Shown in pieces: positions 12,841 through 13,872 of a stretch of 13,872 nt of DNA. The number at the start of each line of letters is the position of its first letter. Positions within the stretch are counted from its first letter, which is position 1. This stretch comes from Bacillota bacterium (lineage in GTDB: Bacteria; Bacillota; Clostridia; Christensenellales; UMGS416), in the NCBI GenBank assembly GCA_023409755.1, contig JAEYRA010000037.1, positions 1 through 13,872 of the forward strand. Direction: 5' to 3'. The translations under genes and the position numbers were made by a program. The notes beneath the pieces are model-generated. The model had not been told where the DNA came from and ran no database searches. It saw only the letters and a program-made list of their open reading frames with translations.

Positions 12841-13872
12841 TCAGGCTCCGTAGGTTGTGCGGCGCAGAATCTCCCGCTGGGTGGAGGGCTCCAGCGTCAC
12901 GAAGCGCGCACTGAACCCGCCAATGCGAACCATGAGGTTCTGGTAGGCCTCGGGGTGGGCCATGGCATTCTCCAGGTCCTCACGACCGATGCAGCAGAGG
13001 TTGAGCTGCACGCCGCCGTTGTGGAAGAATGTCTTCAGCAGCGCCGTGACCTGGTCGTAGGAGGCGGCGAACATTTCCTTGGTCAGCCGCAGGTTGTTGA
13101 TGACGCCCACATGCTTTGTGTTGTCAAACTTCGCCATGGAGTTGAGCAGTGCCGTCATGCCGCTGCGGTCCGCCCCCAGGGAGGGGCCGTTGGCGTTGGC
13201 CATGGCGTCGCCGCGCCGCCGGCCGCAGGGCGATGCCTCGCAGAAGTAGCCCCACTCGGCACTCATGGAGTTGTTGACCGATACGATGTTGTAGCGATGG
13301 AGGCCCACCTTCTCCCCCGCCTTGGCCGTCAGGTCAGCGATGTCGGCAAAGAGCCTGGTGGCAATGGCGTCGGCATAAGCGTCGTCGTTGCCATACTTGG
13401 GAGCGGCCAGCATGGCCTTCCGCTGAGCTTCGTATCCTTCCCAGTTGCGGTCCAGCATCGCCACCACCTGGGGCAGCGTGAACTTCTTCTCGTCGTATAC
13501 CATCCGCTTAATGGCGGCAAGGCCGTCGGCACAGCTGATGAGACCGAAGATCTCACTGGAAGCGTTCTCGTAACGCACCCCACCCGAAAGTACGGCCTTG
13601 CCGCGGGCAATGCAGTCGTCCATCAGCAGCGAGAGATGCAGGTAAGCCGCTTCCTCCCCCGCCACGCGGTAGTTGAGCCACTTGTGGTAGGCCACCTGCT
13701 CCACCGGTCCGGCCAGCTGGGCAAGCAGCGCGTCGTAGAGCGCATCGTAAGTGGGGAACGCATCGGGTGCGCCGGTGTGCACGCCGATTTGCTGGTGGAA
13801 CCAAGGGTCAAACCCATCGTGCAAGGTGGCTTCCAGGGCCTTCAGCAGATTGACGCCGTTGTTGGGCGTGCC
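12841..13872 (-). CDS. Glycyl radical enzyme, C-terminal part (gene runs off the right edge), substrate unknown
   Basis: Only the last 343 residues are visible; the frame is open at the edge, so the start lies beyond 13872. Family members usually have about 750-850 residues, so the Cys-loop carrying the catalytic thiyl residue should be outside. Family marks from the visible N-side are: LLMDDCIARGKAVLSGGVRYEN, CADGLAAIKRMVYDEKKFTL, PKYGNDDAYADAIA, SPCGRRRGDAMANANGPSLG, and NGGVQLNLCCIGREDLENAM. The glycyl radical loop is MVRIGGFSARF. The radical glycine should be the second Gly, codon 12916-12918. The classical pattern has Cys/Ser/Ala then Gly-Tyr; here it is Gly-Gly-Phe, and the protein ends QREILRRTTYGA. 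The adjacent ferredoxin-type activase argues for a lyase or dehydratase rather than pyruvate formate-lyase, but I cannot name the reaction. Confidence 0.88.
   Translation of the reverse strand, partial: GTPNNGVNLLKALEATLHDGFDPWFHQQIGVHTGAPDAFPTYDALYDALLAQLAGPVEQVAYHKWLNYRVAGEEAAYLHLSLLMDDCIARGKAVLSGGVRYENASSEIFGLISCADGLAAIKRMVYDEKKFTLPQVVAMLDRNWEGYEAQRKAMLAAPKYGNDDAYADAIATRLFADIADLTAKAGEKVGLHRYNIVSVNNSMSAEWGYFCEASPCGRRRGDAMANANGPSLGADRSGMTALLNSMAKFDNTKHVGVINNLRLTKEMFAASYDQVTALLKTFFHNGGVQLNLCCIGREDLENAMAHPEAYQNLMVRIGGFSARFVTLEPSTQREILRRTTYGA

Overview
The window reads as chromosomal DNA of a G+C-rich anaerobic Firmicute. My best guess is the Oscillospiraceae/Ruminococcaceae group, the relatives of Faecalibacterium, Gemmiger and Subdoligranulum. 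The reasons are the Gram-positive lipoprotein solute-binding proteins, strong AGGAGG-type ribosome sites, a Firmicutes-type Opp transporter, an oxygen-sensitive glycyl radical enzyme, and G/C-rich third codon positions. This placement is inference; the window has no rRNA or other marker gene. I see no mobile element, tRNA, rRNA or CRISPR array.

Layout, left to right. (1) Positions 1-443, minus strand: N-terminal part of a protein that looks like a TIM-barrel glycoside-hydrolase relative, preceded by a nested hairpin beside its ribosome site. (2) 725-2714, minus strand: a two-gene NAD salvage operon, pncA (nicotinamidase) then pncB (nicotinate phosphoribosyltransferase), ending in a clear terminator. 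(3) 2715-3272: a divergent intergenic region with a near-consensus promoter and a long 5' stem-loop for opp, a 12-bp palindrome near the pncA promoter region, and a terminator-like hairpin facing pncA. (4) 3273-9173, plus strand: a complete oppABCDF oligopeptide importer. A terminator lies inside it after oppA, so the binding protein is probably made in excess. A shared bidirectional terminator follows oppF. (5) 9282-11618, minus strand: a three-gene polar amino acid ABC importer (binding protein, permease, ATPase) with its own promoter, palindrome and leader hairpin. (6) 11958-13872, minus strand: a glycyl radical enzyme (C-terminal 343 residues only) and its radical SAM activase, separated by one base.

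Together the genes describe an anaerobe that takes up peptides and amino acids, recycles nicotinamide, and runs a radical-based fermentation or degradation step. The genes are mostly ordinary. Two parts stand out. One is the glycyl radical enzyme, whose radical loop departs from the classical motif at two positions and whose substrate cannot be assigned from what is visible. The other is the recurrence of 5'-leader stem-loops next to the ribosome sites of three separate transcription units: the TIM-barrel gene, oppA and the amino acid binding protein. I found nothing I can call a wholly new system with confidence.
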